Position numbers and translations under genes: made by a program. From Saprospiraceae bacterium UBA2365 (GTDB taxonomy: Bacteria; Bacteroidota; Bacteroidia; Chitinophagales; Saprospiraceae): a stretch of 16,370 bases of DNA. This document shows, in pieces, positions 15,401 to 16,370 of this stretch. The stretch is taken from positions 1 to 16,370 of the forward strand of contig DDTL01000165.1 in assembly GCA_002344345.1 (NCBI GenBank), given 5' to 3'. Position 1 is the first letter of the stretch, and each line of letters starts with the position of its first letter. Under the pieces are notes generated by a model. That model worked only from the letters and a program-made list of their open reading frames with translations. It was not told the origin of the DNA and did no database searches.

Positions 15401-16152
15401 AACTCCACATTTAACCAATTGTGTGTTGTGTTTATTTGTGTCAATGCTTCTGTATTACATAACAAACTAATATTGTCAAATGCAGTCCATTGTCCATTTG
15501 AAGGTACGATCTCTTCTGGGGGAAATGCTTCAACCCAAATCTGATCAAACATTTCATTTTCATTTAGTTGGAATTCTAAACAAGTTTCAATTACATCATA
15601 ATTATTCATATGTTGCGTATGTAAAACTCTTTGGGGAATATTCTGAGGAGGTGTTCCCGAATATATCCGACCATTAACTAGATTTGAGGCAATTTTGAAA
15701 CTTATAAAATGGTTAGGAGGAAAATTTTCTATTTGTTCTTTAACCTGATATCGAATGAATAAATGATATGTGATGTATGGATCATTCGACAAGAGAATGT
15801 CTTGAAAAAATCCCTCCCCCCAAATTTTTGACCATGCTACTCTATGTGCATACATACCGCTTTTTTCAGTTCCATTTGGATAAGTAAAAACAGGATCCCA
15901 GACTCCTGAATTATTCAACTGAAAAGTATGAGCTGTACCATGAGAGTTTTTCCAACCTGGAATGTATCCATCATAAAAACTTAATCCTGCTCCGTTAGGA
16001 AGCGGATAAAATGTAGGATCAATTTCCAAATTTGGATTTTGCAGCAGTTCAGTGCATTCTACATTGCAGTTCTGAGCCGACATATTGTACGTTGTAGATT
16101 GAAGTACCATTATAAAGGCAAAAAACAAGGTTTTAAAAAATACTTTTTTCAT
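12460..16152 (-). CDS. Large T9SS-secreted PKD and beta-helix-like protein
   Basis: A predicted surface or secreted protein of 1230 residues, function unknown. The start MKKVFFKTLFFAFIMVLQ at 16152 is a signal peptide ending near NMSAQ (residue 27); an in-frame ATG at 16191 would only add residues ahead of it. Residues about 30-235 resemble a carbohydrate-binding jelly-roll (inference). A PKD domain lies at about 245-313, with YYWDFGDG at 265-272 and paired cysteines nearby. Residues about 330-850 are a long series of Asn-rich repeats such as VINDNDFNGN, VENRF and VNNNFYTN, typical of right-handed parallel beta-helix (PbH1) proteins. Residues about 920-1130 are charged and helix-rich, with no family recognised. 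The end (about 1150-1230, NLNIFPNPSNGNVVIGW to SGRLVLIR) is a T9SS type A sorting domain. A beta-helix suggests polysaccharide binding or cleavage, but no catalytic residues could be assigned. The beta-helix region is noticeably AT-rich. Confidence 0.88.
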   Translation of the reverse strand: MKKVFFKTLFFAFIMVLQSTTYNMSAQNCNVECTELLQNPNLEIDPTFYPLPNGAGLSFYDGYIPGWKNSHGTAHTFQLNNSGVWDPVFTYPNGTEKSGMYAHRVAWSKIWGEGFFQDILLSNDPYITYHLFIRYQVKEQIENFPPNHFISFKIASNLVNGRIYSGTPPQNIPQRVLHTQHMNNYDVIETCLEFQLNENEMFDQIWVEAFPPEEIVPSNGQWTAFDNISLLCNTEALTQINTTHNWLNVEFSSVNASSMSQFVEYYWDFGDGNFSTQAEPVHTYGASGTYNVCLKVKDNNGCCGELCQQITVDNPPYSCDNLTDCIGIGLPNATVYLSSLIEGSNPVIPSVIGPFGYRLIQNACFTLEGKLVIDRNVILLNTHWFNDSGAEIEVYGRLWSANSQFQACSLMWRGFVLPESNQSDNRAYFTNSLIRDAYIGIEAFDNTSVVARNSEFLNNIVGISLKDQPNAFEIINNFTDNEFYFSGNMLGKYPGQPNYKPRSESGISVYNLAMLNVDGNNVFRNLEYGIKAKKSGMSINNKNSFIIDDITSAMNRYTNYGIYMEESNSNVVINDNDFNGNTCSVMCYNGMNNLLDIVENRFVMHSDIEMYIGPRIVVRNNKGGNFSVEKKNIFDVNISSFSFAISFSDNSHHKIHIDDNIFNFKFNSAGTSHVIDFQRNYFDQNYSEDLTSPLVSNNRFNMDRSNSITIYNSPGMVLVNNNFYTNTANPGYGHLIDILNSDDGFFRDNTAHDMTDLFRASSSVNNTFCCNTSNIFGRTFLFTNGGEQFSSLYANKIKTLELKHGSTIGVQPSRGNIWNPQQSSAQITEFEANQTYISKNQFIVDPVQIGHKPLDIYPSLWGSQWFRTTGTSKSCEEYQECNIDNPGGNGGGDADISDDKVNEVAVNYVRTCKHNATGLNPYKELSEWENAMYMYKFQYKYPLIDWESKIDSVQLLEGVNECNGEILQEVIDWYLIQEDIRNIYEMTDSAIIEINNAHQVIRENALEITDWHINNPDPSVVIQPVLYYQNITSAVSRIEGINANLKLSSQARAVNILGRLANLSSRYPFLTELKKVREIEMRIIINGAKNISENEWKDLLRIAKLCPLDYGSVVYEAWGILDSHGLGTDEISIENNCARTIKPRSMQTDITNLNIFPNPSNGNVVIGWGNQEADQILVYDFTGKEIMRSKLVNISEKINLDFSDNNNGLYYVKLMNKNELVASGRLVLIR

Positions 16153-16370
16153 TTGTGAAAATTTTGAGGGTGCTGTTGCAACAAAGGGCAAACGATGATG
16201 AAACTTTATCCAAAAACGGAATATTCCCGTGAGGCATCAGCATCCATGGTGAAAAAATTCATTTGTTGACTTGCAAATCAATTAACCGGTTCAACCACAA
16301 TATGATCAGAAAGAATTATGCCAGATTGTCAATCAATCTTACATGATTATATGTTGATATATATATATAT
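16153..16370. other. Upstream spacer of the large T9SS gene, ending in an AT dinucleotide run
   Basis: No gene is seen in these 218 bp. They should include the promoter of the minus-strand gene, but no TAnnTTTG box at a sensible distance was found. Positions 16357-16370 are seven AT repeats that reach the window edge, so the run may be longer. Confidence 0.5.

Overview
The window looks like chromosomal DNA of a Bacteroidota bacterium, most likely Saprospiraceae or a close relative. Three things support this. Two large secreted proteins end in type IX secretion (T9SS) C-terminal sorting domains and carry PKD domains. Two divergent genes each have a TATTTTTG box matching the Bacteroidota -7 consensus TAnnTTTG. 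Starts show no clear Shine-Dalgarno sequences. No rRNA, tRNA, CRISPR array or intact transposase gene was seen.

Layout. Positions 1-1294 (minus) hold the 5' part of a very AT-rich, unrecognised gene that runs off the left edge. Positions 1399-4549 (minus) are a two-gene unit, metG (methionyl-tRNA synthetase) then queG (epoxyqueuosine reductase), both acting on tRNA. Positions 4550-5252 have no convincing gene but contain a roughly 390-bp element bounded by 17-bp imperfect inverted repeats and filled with hairpins, including tandem ~33-bp units. Immediately after it is a HEAT-like protein gene (+) whose homology-like reading continues upstream of its first ATG to an apparent CTG start. It converges with a thioredoxin gene (-), the two stop codons abutting within TGATCA. 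Divergent from thioredoxin is a two-gene unit (+): an enoyl-CoA hydratase/isomerase-family protein and a long-form urocanate hydratase (hutU). After a 347-bp spacer with a CTCTGTG triplet repeat and a leader hairpin comes lipA (+). A 138-bp MITE-like palindromic element with 15-bp perfect terminal inverted repeats and flanking AAAATTG copies follows lipA. The right third (10568-16152, minus) holds two T9SS-exported surface or secreted proteins: a 1230-residue protein with a PKD domain and beta-helix-like region, then, after a good intrinsic terminator, a 607-residue propeller-like PKD protein.

Functionally the core is housekeeping: tRNA charging and queuosine modification, thiol redox, acyl-CoA metabolism, histidine breakdown and lipoate synthesis. 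The only other hut step visible is hutU itself. The least ordinary items are the hairpin-array element at 4832-5223, its position against a gene with an apparent CTG start, the MITE-like element at 10304-10441, and the unrecognised AT-rich gene at the left edge. I did not find a defence island or other multi-gene novel system.
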